Shown here: one piece after another, positions 44,275 through 52,830 of the stretch
Numbering within the stretch: the first letter of the stretch is position 1
Layout: every line of letters begins with the position of its first letter
NCBI GenBank assembly: GCA_034003625.1
Contig: JAVEYG010000006.1
Coordinates: 1 to 64,000 of the forward strand
Length of the DNA stretch: 64,000 nt
From: GWE2-42-39 sp034003625
GTDB taxonomy: Bacteria; Bacteroidota; Bacteroidia; Bacteroidales; Prolixibacteraceae
Direction: 5' to 3'
Notes under the pieces: generated by a model
The model's database searches: none
The model's input: only the letters and a program-made list of their open reading frames with translations
Told to the model about the DNA's origin: nothing
Made by a program: the position numbers and the translations under genes

Positions 44275-44730
44275 ATGGCACAATCATTATCAAAATTGTA
44301 TATTCATTTGGTTTTTCATATCAAAAACAACACTGTACAAATAAAGGCAGAGGATAAAAATGATTTGTATGCATATATTGGATCAATAATTAAGGATAAC
44401 GGATCAATTCCGATCATTATAAATGGAACCGATGATCATCTTCATATTTTATGTGTGATGTCGAAAAACATATCGCTGGCAGCATTGACTGAAGAGACAA
44501 AAAGACATAGCAGCAGGTGGATTAAAACTCGTGGATCACATTACTCTAATTTTGCCTGGCAAGGTGGATACGCTGGTTTTTCTGTCAGTCAGTCACTTCA
44601 CGATAAAACTAAAAATTACATTTTAAATCAGGAAGAACACCACAAAAAGATGACCTTTAAAGAAGAATTGATTGCATTCCTAAATGAATATGGAATTGAT
44701 TATGATGAACGATATTTGTGGACAGATTAA
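44275..44730 (+). CDS. REP-associated tyrosine transposase (IS200/Y1 family)
   Basis: The 151-aa Y1-type transposase shows LYIHLVFHIK, the metal-binding DHLHILCVM (HUH motif), and the catalytic-Tyr segment TKNYILNQEEHHKK. Single-gene RAYT transposases act on REP hairpins; here REP-like hairpins lie on both sides and a third set beyond, which is the expected arrangement. It sits between menD and menB, reading with them. Confidence 0.92.
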   Translation: MAQSLSKLYIHLVFHIKNNTVQIKAEDKNDLYAYIGSIIKDNGSIPIIINGTDDHLHILCVMSKNISLAALTEETKRHSSRWIKTRGSHYSNFAWQGGYAGFSVSQSLHDKTKNYILNQEEHHKKMTFKEELIAFLNEYGIDYDERYLWTD

Positions 44731-44822
44731 GTTGCCCTTTCAGGGCGTAATCCAATTGGAGCAACTGATATCCCAAGGCATTGCCATTGTGCTAAATTTA
44801 ATTGGGCTTTCAGCCCGCAAAT
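44730..44822 (-). repeat. REP-like hairpin cluster 2 (reverse)
   Basis: GCCCTTTCAGGGC, CCCAAGGCATTGCCATT and GGGCTTTCAGCCC are the same hairpins in reverse order and orientation relative to cluster 1, immediately after the transposase gene. Confidence 0.75.
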
Positions 44823-44865
44823 TCATTTTGTAATCCAACAGAGAATAAAGGCAAGATTAATGAAA

Positions 44866-44966
44866 CAGGTTTTTACGTCCCGAAGGGACAGTTTATTTCA
44901 GCCCAATGGCAACGCCTTGGGATATATGAAAGAAACCGTTGTTCTTCGCCCTGAAAGGGCAACTTA
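44866..44966 (+). repeat. REP-like hairpin cluster 3
   Basis: GTCCCGAAGGGAC, CCCAATGGCAACGCCTTGGG and GCCCTGAAAGGGC repeat cluster 1 in the same orientation just before menB. Confidence 0.8.
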
Positions 44967-44990
44967 AATAATAATTTCAACAAAAAAACT

Positions 44991-45815
44991 ATGACAACAA
45001 AACGCACTTGGGAAACCATCAAAGAATACGAAGATATTTTCTTCGAATATTATAACGGAATTGGGAAAATCACCATCAACCGCGAGCGATACCGCAATGC
45101 GTTCCGGCCAACCACCGTGAATGAAATAAGCGAAGCGCTGCGCATTTGCCGCGAGGATCAGCGTATCAATGTAGTAGTGCTGACCGGCGCGGGCGATAAA
45201 GCTTTTTGTGCCGGTGGCGACCAAACAGTAAAAGGAAAAGGTGGGTACATCGACAAAGACGGGATTCCCCGCCTGAATATTTTGGAAGTGCAAAAACAAA
45301 TCCGCTCGATGCCGAAGCCTGTCATTGCAATGGTAAACGGCTATGCCATTGGCGGCGGCCACGTGTTGCACGTGGTTTGCGACATCAGTATTGCTTCCGA
45401 GAATGCCATTTTCGGGCAAACCGGCCCCAAAGTAGGCAGTTTTGATGCTGGTTTAGGTTCATCGTACCTGGCCAGTATTGTGGGACAGAAGAAAGCCCGC
45501 GAAATTTGGTTTATGTGCCGCCAGTATTCGGCTGCCGAAGCGCTGGAAATGGGACTGGTGAACAAAGTTGTCCCGTTCGACCAGCTTGAGGACGAAGTAG
45601 TTGCCTGGGCCGAAAAGATGCAGGAACACAGTCCGCTGGCATTGCGAATGTTGAAACTCGGGCTGAATGCCGAACTCGACGGGCAAATCGGAATCCAGGA
45701 ATTTGCCGGGAATGCAACTCTTCTTTATTATTTAACTGAAGAAGCGCAGGAGGGCAAACATGCCTTCCTCGAAAAGCGCAAACCCGACTTCAAAAAGTTC
45801 CCAAAGTTCCCGTAA
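44991..45815 (+). CDS. menB: 1,4-dihydroxy-2-naphthoyl-CoA synthase
   Basis: The 274-aa crotonase-fold enzyme closes the second ring from o-succinylbenzoyl-CoA. It has the oxyanion-hole segments CAGGDQTVKG and GYAIGGGHVLHVVCDIS, the GQTGPKVGSFDAGLGSSYLA active-site stretch and the C-terminal family tail EGKHAFLEKRKPDF. Length is that of the short MenB type. Only REP hairpins and the transposase gene separate it from menD. Confidence 0.96.
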   Translation: MTTKRTWETIKEYEDIFFEYYNGIGKITINRERYRNAFRPTTVNEISEALRICREDQRINVVVLTGAGDKAFCAGGDQTVKGKGGYIDKDGIPRLNILEVQKQIRSMPKPVIAMVNGYAIGGGHVLHVVCDISIASENAIFGQTGPKVGSFDAGLGSSYLASIVGQKKAREIWFMCRQYSAAEALEMGLVNKVVPFDQLEDEVVAWAEKMQEHSPLALRMLKLGLNAELDGQIGIQEFAGNATLLYYLTEEAQEGKHAFLEKRKPDFKKFPKFP

Positions 45816-45832
45816 ATAAAGACTTTTATCGG

Positions 45833-45862
45833 CTTACCTTTTGGTAAGTTACCTTTTGGTAA
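45833..45862. repeat. tandem palindromes ACCTTTTGGT after menB
   Basis: CTTACCTTTTGGTAAG (45833-45848) is a perfect stem and TTACCTTTTGGTAA follows at 45849-45862, a 16-base period. They could pair to terminate or form an operator; no T run follows. Confidence 0.5.
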
Positions 45863-45902
45863 GTTGACGTTAATCAGTTTCATGCCATGTCAATAACACA
45901 AA

Positions 45903-46661
45903 ATGAGTAAACTTAATACAGACATATTCAAATTTACATCTATTGAAGTCGGAGAATTGATTGTTGCCGGAAAACTTTTGAAATTTAACGACCCTGAATT
46001 TTTTAATGATCCGTTTGATTGTGATATTGATTTGTTAGAATTTGACTTTAATAACCGGAGTCCTGAAATTTCTAATGAATTGGAGAAGGTCAAAACTATT
46101 TTAGAAAAAAATTATGGAGAAAAAACCGAAAGGCTGATTAATACAATAAGTGATTCTGAAATATGTAAGATTTATAAACAAAGTCAACTAAATAAAATAT
46201 CAAGATCTTCAATTTGTTGTTTTTCTACATCATTCAAAAATACAGTTATGTGGTCCCATTATGGAGATAAACACAGAGGGGTTTGTTTAAATTTTGATTG
46301 GTCTATTCCTGAACCATTTGTTGATTATCCAACTGAAAGATTTAGTAAAGGGCCCGTAGATTATAACCACTATCATACTCCTGTAAATTATTTAAAATCA
46401 AAAGAAGAAGGGATTAAAAAATTATTTTATACAAAATCAGAAGATTGGAGATATGAAAATGAATTTCGATTTCACATTTTAGAAGAACATGGTTTGTTCC
46501 GATTTAACCATGATTTTTTAAAGGGAATTATTTTTGGAATTCGGGTTTCTGAAAAAGAAATAGAAAGATTTAAAAAAATTTGCGCTAAACATGGCTTCTC
46601 CAGTATCTATTTTAAGAAATTGATCAAAGACAAACTAAATATAAGAATTGAACAAGTGTAA
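45903..46661 (+). CDS. DUF2971 family protein
   Basis: The 252-aa AT-rich gene encodes a DUF2971-type product: FKFTSIEVGELIVAGKLLKFNDPEFFNDPFDC near the start, CCFSTSFKNTVMWSHYGDKHRGVCLNFDW in the middle, and W..ENEFRFHI toward the end, the family's usual blocks. Function is unknown; the family turns up in defence and mobile regions. It interrupts the men cluster between menB and menA, and its base composition differs from both. Confidence 0.8.
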   Translation: MSKLNTDIFKFTSIEVGELIVAGKLLKFNDPEFFNDPFDCDIDLLEFDFNNRSPEISNELEKVKTILEKNYGEKTERLINTISDSEICKIYKQSQLNKISRSSICCFSTSFKNTVMWSHYGDKHRGVCLNFDWSIPEPFVDYPTERFSKGPVDYNHYHTPVNYLKSKEEGIKKLFYTKSEDWRYENEFRFHILEEHGLFRFNHDFLKGIIFGIRVSEKEIERFKKICAKHGFSSIYFKKLIKDKLNIRIEQV

Positions 46662-46751
46662 AAGTATAAACTCATAGTTAAGTTTCTTTCTCTTAAACAA
46701 ATAAAAACATTTACATCCTTAAGATTAACCGGGAATTAATAAAGTAGCAAC

Positions 46752-47657
46752 ATGGCAAACACAAAAAGTTGGATTAAAGCAGCGCGGCCACGGACATTGC
46801 CGCTGGCGCTTTCCGGCATTATTACCGGAAGCGGGTTGGCATATTTTTATGGAGAATTCGATTTGGGGGTTTGTTTACTGGCTATTATCACGGCCACCCT
46901 GTTGCAAATATTTTCCAATTTTGCCAACGATTACGGCGATTTCCAGCGGGGTACCGACAACCGGCAACGGCTTGGCCCCGTTCGTACCATGCAGGGCGGC
47001 GAAATCAGCAAAAAGGAAATGCAAACCGGGATGATTATTTTGATTATTTTGAGCCTGACCTTTGGTTTGTGGCTGGTGTATAAAGGCACCTGGGAAAAAT
47101 CGCACGCAGCTTTTTGGTGGTTTTTGGGATTTGGAATTTTATCGCTGCTGGCTGCGTATTTTTACACGGCCGGGAAACGTTCGTACGGTTACATCGGACT
47201 GGGTGATCTGTCGGTTTTTTTGTTTTTTGGCCTGTTACCAGTACTGGGAACTTTTTTTCTGAATGCACAATATCTTTCTGCTGGAATTGTTTTGCCAGCC
47301 ATCAGCATTGGCTTTTTCAGTACAGGCGTACTCAATCTGAACAATGTCCGAGATATTGACAACGACCGGCAATCGGGCAAAATCACGCTGGCGGTGCGCA
47401 TGGGAAGCCGCAACGGAAAAATTTATCATGCCACACTGATCGTCTTCGGGCTGATCGCTGCCGTTTTGTTCACCATGAAAAATCTGCATTCTCCATGGCA
47501 ATGGCTGTTTTTGCTGTCTGCCCCGCTTTTTATCATCGATTTGATTCGTATCTTCAGGACATCGGACGCCAAAAAGCTGGACCCGTTTCTCAAACGGCTT
47601 GCCCTGAGCACTTTTGCCTTTGCTATTCTTTTTTGCCTGGGACTTTTTTTAAGCTAA
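46752..47657 (+). CDS. menA: DHNA polyprenyltransferase
   Basis: The 301-aa, roughly eight-helix membrane enzyme attaches the prenyl tail to 1,4-dihydroxy-2-naphthoate. The first Asp-rich motif is within NFANDYGDFQRGTDN, the second within NLNNVRDIDNDRQSGKITL; both bind Mg-prenyl diphosphate. Its stop is 1 base before menC, which starts the tight menA-menC-menE run. Confidence 0.95.
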   Translation: MANTKSWIKAARPRTLPLALSGIITGSGLAYFYGEFDLGVCLLAIITATLLQIFSNFANDYGDFQRGTDNRQRLGPVRTMQGGEISKKEMQTGMIILIILSLTFGLWLVYKGTWEKSHAAFWWFLGFGILSLLAAYFYTAGKRSYGYIGLGDLSVFLFFGLLPVLGTFFLNAQYLSAGIVLPAISIGFFSTGVLNLNNVRDIDNDRQSGKITLAVRMGSRNGKIYHATLIVFGLIAAVLFTMKNLHSPWQWLFLLSAPLFIIDLIRIFRTSDAKKLDPFLKRLALSTFAFAILFCLGLFLS

Positions 47658-47658
47658 A

Positions 47659-48693
47659 ATGAACGCGCGCTTCAAAAAATATACGCTCCAGTTTCACCGT
47701 CCGGCAGGAACATCGCGGGGAACCTACAAAATACGAGATTCGTGGTTCTTGTTTCTGGAAGAAAACGGGGAAACCGGGATTGGCGAATGCGCTCCCCTGC
47801 CCGGCCTCAGCCTCGAAAACCCGGCAAAAATGAACGAACAATTAACCTGGGTTTGTGAAAACATTGAATTTTTCAGCAAAACTATTCAGGAATTAAAAAA
47901 CTGGCCGTCCATTCAATTCGGGCTTGAAACCGCGTTGCTCGATCTGAAAAACGGCGGCCGTCAGATTCTTTTTCCTTCTGATTTTACGGAAGGAAAACGG
48001 GGAATTCCCATCAACGGGTTGATTTGGATGGGCAACCCGGAATACATGCAGCAGCAAATCCGCGAAAAGCTGGAACAGGGTTTCCGTTGCATTAAAATGA
48101 AAATCGGCGCTATTGATTTTGAGGCCGAACTGGAACTTCTAAAAAGCATCCGAAAAGAATTTTCAGCAAAAGAAATTACTCTTCGGGTGGACGCCAACGG
48201 CGCCTTCAAGCCTGCGGAAGCGCTGGAAAAACTGAAACGCCTGTCTGATTTGGAAATTCATTCCATTGAGCAACCCATAGCGGCCCGGCAGTGGGACGAA
48301 ATGGCCCGGCTTTGCGAACAGTCGCCGGTTCCGGTCGCCCTCGATGAAGAGCTGATCGGGATAACCGTCGAAATACAAAAAAAAGAAATGCTGGAGCAGC
48401 TAAAACCTGCTTTTCTGGTACTGAAACCCAGCCTGCACGGCGGTATTTCCGGTTGCAGCGAATGGATGGAGCTGGCTGAAAACGCCGGTGTAAAATGGTG
48501 GATTACTTCGTACCTCGAATCGAATGTCGGGCTGAATGCCATCGCGCAATGGACGGCAACAAAACCAATTGAAATGGAGCAGGGGCTGGGAACCGGAAAA
48601 CTTTTTTCCAACAATTTCGGTTCGCCGCTCGATATTGTAAACGGCCAGCTTTGGCATTCCCCGGACAAAAACTGGGAAATTAATCTGGATTAA
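47659..48693 (+). CDS. menC: o-succinylbenzoate synthase
   Basis: The 344-aa enolase-superfamily enzyme dehydrates SHCHC to o-succinylbenzoate. Catalytic Lys pairs are visible in IKMKIG and LVLKPSLHGGISG, metal ligands in RVDANGAF (D), IEQPI (E) and ALDEEL (D/E). It begins 1 base after menA and ends 1 base before menE, so co-translation is likely. Confidence 0.93.
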   Translation: MNARFKKYTLQFHRPAGTSRGTYKIRDSWFLFLEENGETGIGECAPLPGLSLENPAKMNEQLTWVCENIEFFSKTIQELKNWPSIQFGLETALLDLKNGGRQILFPSDFTEGKRGIPINGLIWMGNPEYMQQQIREKLEQGFRCIKMKIGAIDFEAELELLKSIRKEFSAKEITLRVDANGAFKPAEALEKLKRLSDLEIHSIEQPIAARQWDEMARLCEQSPVPVALDEELIGITVEIQKKEMLEQLKPAFLVLKPSLHGGISGCSEWMELAENAGVKWWITSYLESNVGLNAIAQWTATKPIEMEQGLGTGKLFSNNFGSPLDIVNGQLWHSPDKNWEINLD

Positions 48694-48694
48694 G

Positions 48695-49753
48695 ATGATG
48701 GAATTGCCTTACCATATTTCCATTTTGAATGAAGTTTTCACACATGCTGAAATTGCAGATGTGGCAGCCAAAAAACTTCAGCAGGAACTGAGCGATTGGG
48801 AACGTGAATTTTATGTATTTGTGCTGGAATGGTTCAATCAAAACGATTTTGTAGAGGTAAAAACATCGGGTAGCACCGGGCAGCCCAAAACGATCAGGCT
48901 TCCCAAGTTGGCGATGCGAAAAAGTGCGGAACGCACCATTCAATATTTCAATTTAAAAGAAAACGATCGTTTATTGCTCAGTTTATCGTGCCGCTATATT
49001 GCCGGGAAAATGATGGTAGTGCGGGCCCTGACCGGTAAAATGAACCTCCTGGTGGTTGATCCGGCCTGTGATTTTCGTTTTCTCGATCAGGAAAAATTCG
49101 ATTTCGGGGCGATGGTCCCCTTGCAGGTTGGAAACATTCTGGAAACAGGAACAGGCAAAAACCGGATTGAAAATATTCGTCATCTGCTGGTTGGCGGCTC
49201 GGCGGCCCCATTTCAGCTTGAGAAAAAAATACGCCAATTAAAAAATAATGTGGTTTCTACCTACGGAATGACCGAAACAGCCAGCCACATTGCTGTACGT
49301 AAACTGTCGGGGGCCGACTGGTCGGAAAATTATCGCTGCCTGCCGGGAATTTCGATCCGGAAAAATGAAAACGAATGCCTTGAAATTTTTGCTGAAGGGC
49401 AACCTGAATGGCTGACAACTACTGACCTGGTGGATATTGTTTCTTTTTCTGAATTTAAAATACTGGGACGTGCCGACCATGTGATTATTTCCGGGGGGTT
49501 GAAATTTCATCCTGAATTAATCGAAAAAAAATTGGAAAAGTTCATTCATCAACCATTTATAATTTCATCGGAACCAGATGAAAAATTAGGAAGAAAACTT
49601 GTTTTAATGGTGGAAGCTCCTGCTTCGGGCAATTTGAAAGATGAACTCCGGAAGATATTGGAAAAATACCTTGCTAAATATGAAAAGCCTCGTAAAATTG
49701 CTTTTGTGAAGCCGTTACCGCGTAATGCGAATGGGAAGATTATCAGAAAATAA
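48695..49753 (+). CDS. menE: o-succinylbenzoate-CoA ligase
   Basis: The 352-aa protein is a short member of the AMP-forming ligase family. It has the P-loop KTSGSTGQPKTI, the TYGMTETASHIAV adenylate segment, the GRADHVIISGGLK hinge and the catalytic Lys in PRNANGKIIRK at the C-terminus. It activates o-succinylbenzoate with CoA. It is about 100 residues shorter than E. coli MenE, mainly by a smaller N-terminal domain, which is common in Bacteroidota. The downstream gene starts immediately after its stop. Confidence 0.92.
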   Translation: MMELPYHISILNEVFTHAEIADVAAKKLQQELSDWEREFYVFVLEWFNQNDFVEVKTSGSTGQPKTIRLPKLAMRKSAERTIQYFNLKENDRLLLSLSCRYIAGKMMVVRALTGKMNLLVVDPACDFRFLDQEKFDFGAMVPLQVGNILETGTGKNRIENIRHLLVGGSAAPFQLEKKIRQLKNNVVSTYGMTETASHIAVRKLSGADWSENYRCLPGISIRKNENECLEIFAEGQPEWLTTTDLVDIVSFSEFKILGRADHVIISGGLKFHPELIEKKLEKFIHQPFIISSEPDEKLGRKLVLMVEAPASGNLKDELRKILEKYLAKYEKPRKIAFVKPLPRNANGKIIRK

Positions 49754-50521
49754 ATGATCAAATATCATCTTGTGACTCCAGACCAAGAAAAAAAATATTT
49801 TGAAGTTTTCAGAAATCTGCATCCTTTACTTAAAGGAGGAAAAGTAATAACATACAACGGTAAAAGGGAATGGCCTGATGTTGAATACTGCACACAAGAT
49901 AATAGATTGATATCCATTGAAGTTACTGAACTATCCATTATGGGAACCGACATCTTTTATGAAAGAGTTCAAGCCAGTGAAGAACAAAAGCTATTAAGTA
50001 AAGTTCTTCAAAATTTGAATTCCAAAACTGGATTAATCTATTCTATGATAGATATATTACTACATCCAAATATTCGGTTAAAGAAAAATGAAACTGATCG
50101 TCTTGCATATTTAATATCATCTGTGATCGAAAAATCGAGCAATAATACAGTTATCGAAAAACACACTGTAATTGACATAACTTCTGAAGAACTTACAAAA
50201 AACAATATCGATAGAATTAGGCTGTTTTGTAGTAAAAAGCTGAAAAGATTTACTGGAAATATTGGGGACGGATGTATGATTAAAGAATTTGATGCAGAAG
50301 AAATTAAATCGATTATTAGAAAGAAAGATGAGAAACTTATAAAATGGAATAATAATATTTTTTCAGAAAATTGGTTGTTAATTCTTCAAACAGAAGAAAC
50401 ATTAACATGGAGAGATAATATCAAGAAAATTGAATCATATAGGTTCGAATCTGTCTATGATAAAGTTTTCATTTATAGATATTTGGACAATTTCATATAC
50501 GAAATACTTCTTCAATCCTGA
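49754..50521 (+). CDS. 255-aa unknown, possible PD-(D/E)xK-like protein
   Basis: The AT-rich gene directly abuts menE. Near residues 34-60 it has W-P-D-V-E-Y then a strand ISIEVTEL, a D...E-x-x spacing reminiscent of PD-(D/E)xK nuclease cores, followed by helices. The rest is charged and low in motifs. I do not recognise a family. Its composition differs from men genes on either side, so it looks like an accessory insertion after the operon. Confidence 0.55.
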   Translation: MIKYHLVTPDQEKKYFEVFRNLHPLLKGGKVITYNGKREWPDVEYCTQDNRLISIEVTELSIMGTDIFYERVQASEEQKLLSKVLQNLNSKTGLIYSMIDILLHPNIRLKKNETDRLAYLISSVIEKSSNNTVIEKHTVIDITSEELTKNNIDRIRLFCSKKLKRFTGNIGDGCMIKEFDAEEIKSIIRKKDEKLIKWNNNIFSENWLLILQTEETLTWRDNIKKIESYRFESVYDKVFIYRYLDNFIYEILLQS

Positions 50522-50527
50522 TAAATT

Positions 50528-51577
50528 ATGCAAAACTTTCTGACAAAAATACAACGCCGTCAACCCGATTTTACAAACCTGCTAAAAGTGTTGCGTAAAG
50601 AAATTCCTGACCGCCCAACACTTTTCGAGTTTTTCATGAACCAAAACCTGTATGAGTTGCTTGCCGATGAGAAAGCAAAAAACACGGATGACGAATTGCG
50701 AAAATTCCGGGTGATCATCAGTGCTTTTCGAAATGCCGGTTACGATTATGCCACCATTCCGGCTTCGTACAGCAATATTTTGAAATTTGACCGGGCTGCT
50801 TCGAACCAGAAAAATAGTCGCTCATTAAACGAAGGGTTTGTAATTACCGATACTGAAAGTTTTGAGAAATATCTATGGCCTAATGCCGAATCCGGAAATT
50901 ACGATATTTTTGAAATCCTTGCCCCGATGGTTCCTGAAGGGATGAAACTCGTCCCCAGCGGGCCGGGCGGTGTGCTCGAAAATGCCATCGACCTTACGGG
51001 ATACGAAAATCTGTGTTTTATCAGCATGATGGACGAAACACTTTGCCGCGCCATTTTCGATGCCATCGGTTCGCGTCTGCTGGCATTTTATGAACGCATT
51101 GCCTGCTATCCTGTCGTTGGAGCAATGATTTATAATGACGACTGGGGTTTCAAAACCCAAACCATGTTTCCTCCGGAAATGTTACGCACTTATGTTTTCC
51201 CGTGGTGTAAAAAAATAACGAAAGCCGTCCATGCTCATGGAAAGCCTGTCATCTTGCACTCCTGCGGCAATCTATCGGAAGCAATGGAAGATGTGGTGGA
51301 AGATATGGATTTCAACGGAAAACATTCGTTTGAGGATATTATCATCCCGGTGGAAGAAGCATACCAAAAATGGGGACGGCAAATTGCCATCATGGGGGGC
51401 ATCGATATCGATTTTCTGACTACTTCAACCCCTGAAATCATCCAGAAACGGGCATCTTCCCTGATCAGGGAAAGTTTATCACAGGGTGGCTATGCGCTTG
51501 GCTCGGGAAATTCGATCCCTGACTACATTCCGGTTGAAAATTATTTTGCCATGATTGGTACGATTCTCAGCAAATAG
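50528..51577 (+). CDS. uroporphyrinogen decarboxylase-family protein
   Basis: The 349-aa TIM-barrel protein has the UroD/methyltransferase core with PSGPGGVLENA, GAMIYNDDWGFKTQTMFPPEML, the LHSCGNLSEAMEDV segment with a metal-ligand His-x-Cys pair, and IMGGIDIDFL. The HSCGN motif points to the corrinoid/methylamine-type methyltransferase branch rather than true UroD. Its substrate is not known. It starts 6 bases after the preceding gene. Confidence 0.85.
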   Translation: MQNFLTKIQRRQPDFTNLLKVLRKEIPDRPTLFEFFMNQNLYELLADEKAKNTDDELRKFRVIISAFRNAGYDYATIPASYSNILKFDRAASNQKNSRSLNEGFVITDTESFEKYLWPNAESGNYDIFEILAPMVPEGMKLVPSGPGGVLENAIDLTGYENLCFISMMDETLCRAIFDAIGSRLLAFYERIACYPVVGAMIYNDDWGFKTQTMFPPEMLRTYVFPWCKKITKAVHAHGKPVILHSCGNLSEAMEDVVEDMDFNGKHSFEDIIIPVEEAYQKWGRQIAIMGGIDIDFLTTSTPEIIQKRASSLIRESLSQGGYALGSGNSIPDYIPVENYFAMIGTILSK

Positions 51578-51672
51578 TATCCTGAACAATGAATATTTCT
51601 GCTCCGTAGTCCATCGTTTTTCGAACAAATCCAGCATTTCTGAAAAATATATCCATAATTTTTTAATATTCT

Positions 51673-51703
51673 TTTGAGATTTTTGTGAATTTTTATACAT
51701 TTG
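51673..51703 (+). promoter_or_regulatory. promoter of tRNA-fMet
   Basis: TTTG at 51673-51676, a 19-base spacer and TACATTTG at 51696-51703 match the Bacteroidota -33/-7 consensus exactly. Confidence 0.8.
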
Positions 51704-51749
51704 CAGCCGCTAAAGCGTTCTGAGTAATATTAAAATATTTAAGATATAC

Positions 51750-51822
<73 letters not shown>

Positions 51823-51829
51823 CAAATGG

Positions 51830-51868
51830 AAAGGAGAATTGAATAAATCGGTTCTCCTTTTTCTTTTT
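51830..51868 (+). terminator. terminator after tRNA-fMet
   Basis: AAAGGAGAA (51830-51838) and TTCTCCTTT (51852-51860) form a 9-bp stem followed by TTCTTTTT. Confidence 0.85.
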
Positions 51869-51930
51869 AAGCCCTTCTGTTAAAAAGTGATAATAATGTA
51901 TTTTCGACGATGCTTTTAGCTAATTCTTTC

Positions 51931-51938
51931 TAATTTTG
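51931..51938 (+). promoter_or_regulatory. -7 box ahead of M23 peptidase gene
   Basis: TAATTTTG fits the -7 consensus, 20 bases before the ATG at 51958. No TTTG lies at the ideal -33 position. Confidence 0.4.
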
Positions 51939-51957
51939 TTAGCTCCAAAAATAGACG

Positions 51958-52821
51958 ATGGACAAGAAAAAAGGGAAAAAGAGAATATTCCAGAAACTGA
52001 AAAACCGTTACCGGTTAATTATTTACAACGATTCGACCTATCAGACAGTGTGGAGCATGCAACTCTCACGGCTCCGTGTGCTGACGGTTGGGGGGATGCT
52101 TTCTGTTTTTTTGGTGATTGTTACCACGGTAATTATTGCATACACGCCTTTGCGCGAATATATTCCCGGGTATCCGAGCCAGGAAGAACGGCGAATGATC
52201 ATCAACAATGCAATCCTGGTTGACTCACTGGAGGCACAGTTGGCCATTCGCGACGATTATTTCCAGAAAATTAAAGCAGTTGTCAAAGGTGAGATCCCTG
52301 ACACTTACAAAGACAAGATGGATTCGACCGTTGTCAGTTCAAAAGTAAAGTTCAGTTCGTACAATCATGATTCAGTATTTCGTAAAAAACTGATGGAGGA
52401 ACAACTAAACCTGTCACTTCAGAAAGGCGAAAAAACAGGGCGAAATATTTCGCAAATCCATTTTTTCCCCCCGTTGAAAGGTATTGTCAGTGCGCCGTTT
52501 AATGCTTCGGAAGGGCATTATGCCGTCGATATTATTGCCCAACCCAATGCCCGGGTTTCTTCGGTACTGGACGGGACCGTAATTTTTGCCGATTACACCA
52601 TCAATACCGGATATGTGATCTATGTCCAGCACGAAAAAAATATTATCTCGATCTATAAACACAATTCTGAGTTGCTAAAAACAACCGGCGATAAGATAAA
52701 AGCAGGCGAAGCCATTGCCATTATGGGCAATAGCGGAGAACTCTCAACCGGTCCGCACCTTCATTTTGAACTCTGGAATAACGGAGTGGCGGTAAACCCT
52801 GAGCAGTACATTGAATTTTAA
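51958..52821 (+). CDS. M23 family membrane-anchored metallopeptidase
   Basis: The 287-aa protein has a basic cytoplasmic tail, one membrane helix at about residues 42-62, a coiled spacer, and a C-terminal LytM/M23 domain (GHYAVDIIAQPNARVSSVLDG to GPHLHFELW). Zinc ligands H (GHYAVD), D and H-x-H (HLHFE) are in place, so it may cut peptidoglycan crosslinks or act as a regulator of another hydrolase. dxr starts 9 bases downstream. Confidence 0.92.
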   Translation: MDKKKGKKRIFQKLKNRYRLIIYNDSTYQTVWSMQLSRLRVLTVGGMLSVFLVIVTTVIIAYTPLREYIPGYPSQEERRMIINNAILVDSLEAQLAIRDDYFQKIKAVVKGEIPDTYKDKMDSTVVSSKVKFSSYNHDSVFRKKLMEEQLNLSLQKGEKTGRNISQIHFFPPLKGIVSAPFNASEGHYAVDIIAQPNARVSSVLDGTVIFADYTINTGYVIYVQHEKNIISIYKHNSELLKTTGDKIKAGEAIAIMGNSGELSTGPHLHFELWNNGVAVNPEQYIEF

Positions 52822-52830
52822 GGATCCGGT

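Noticed and set aside
44166..44966. REP hairpins as a CRISPR or rho-independent terminators
   Set aside because: Their order, inversion around a Y1 transposase and three-cluster pattern fit REP elements better.
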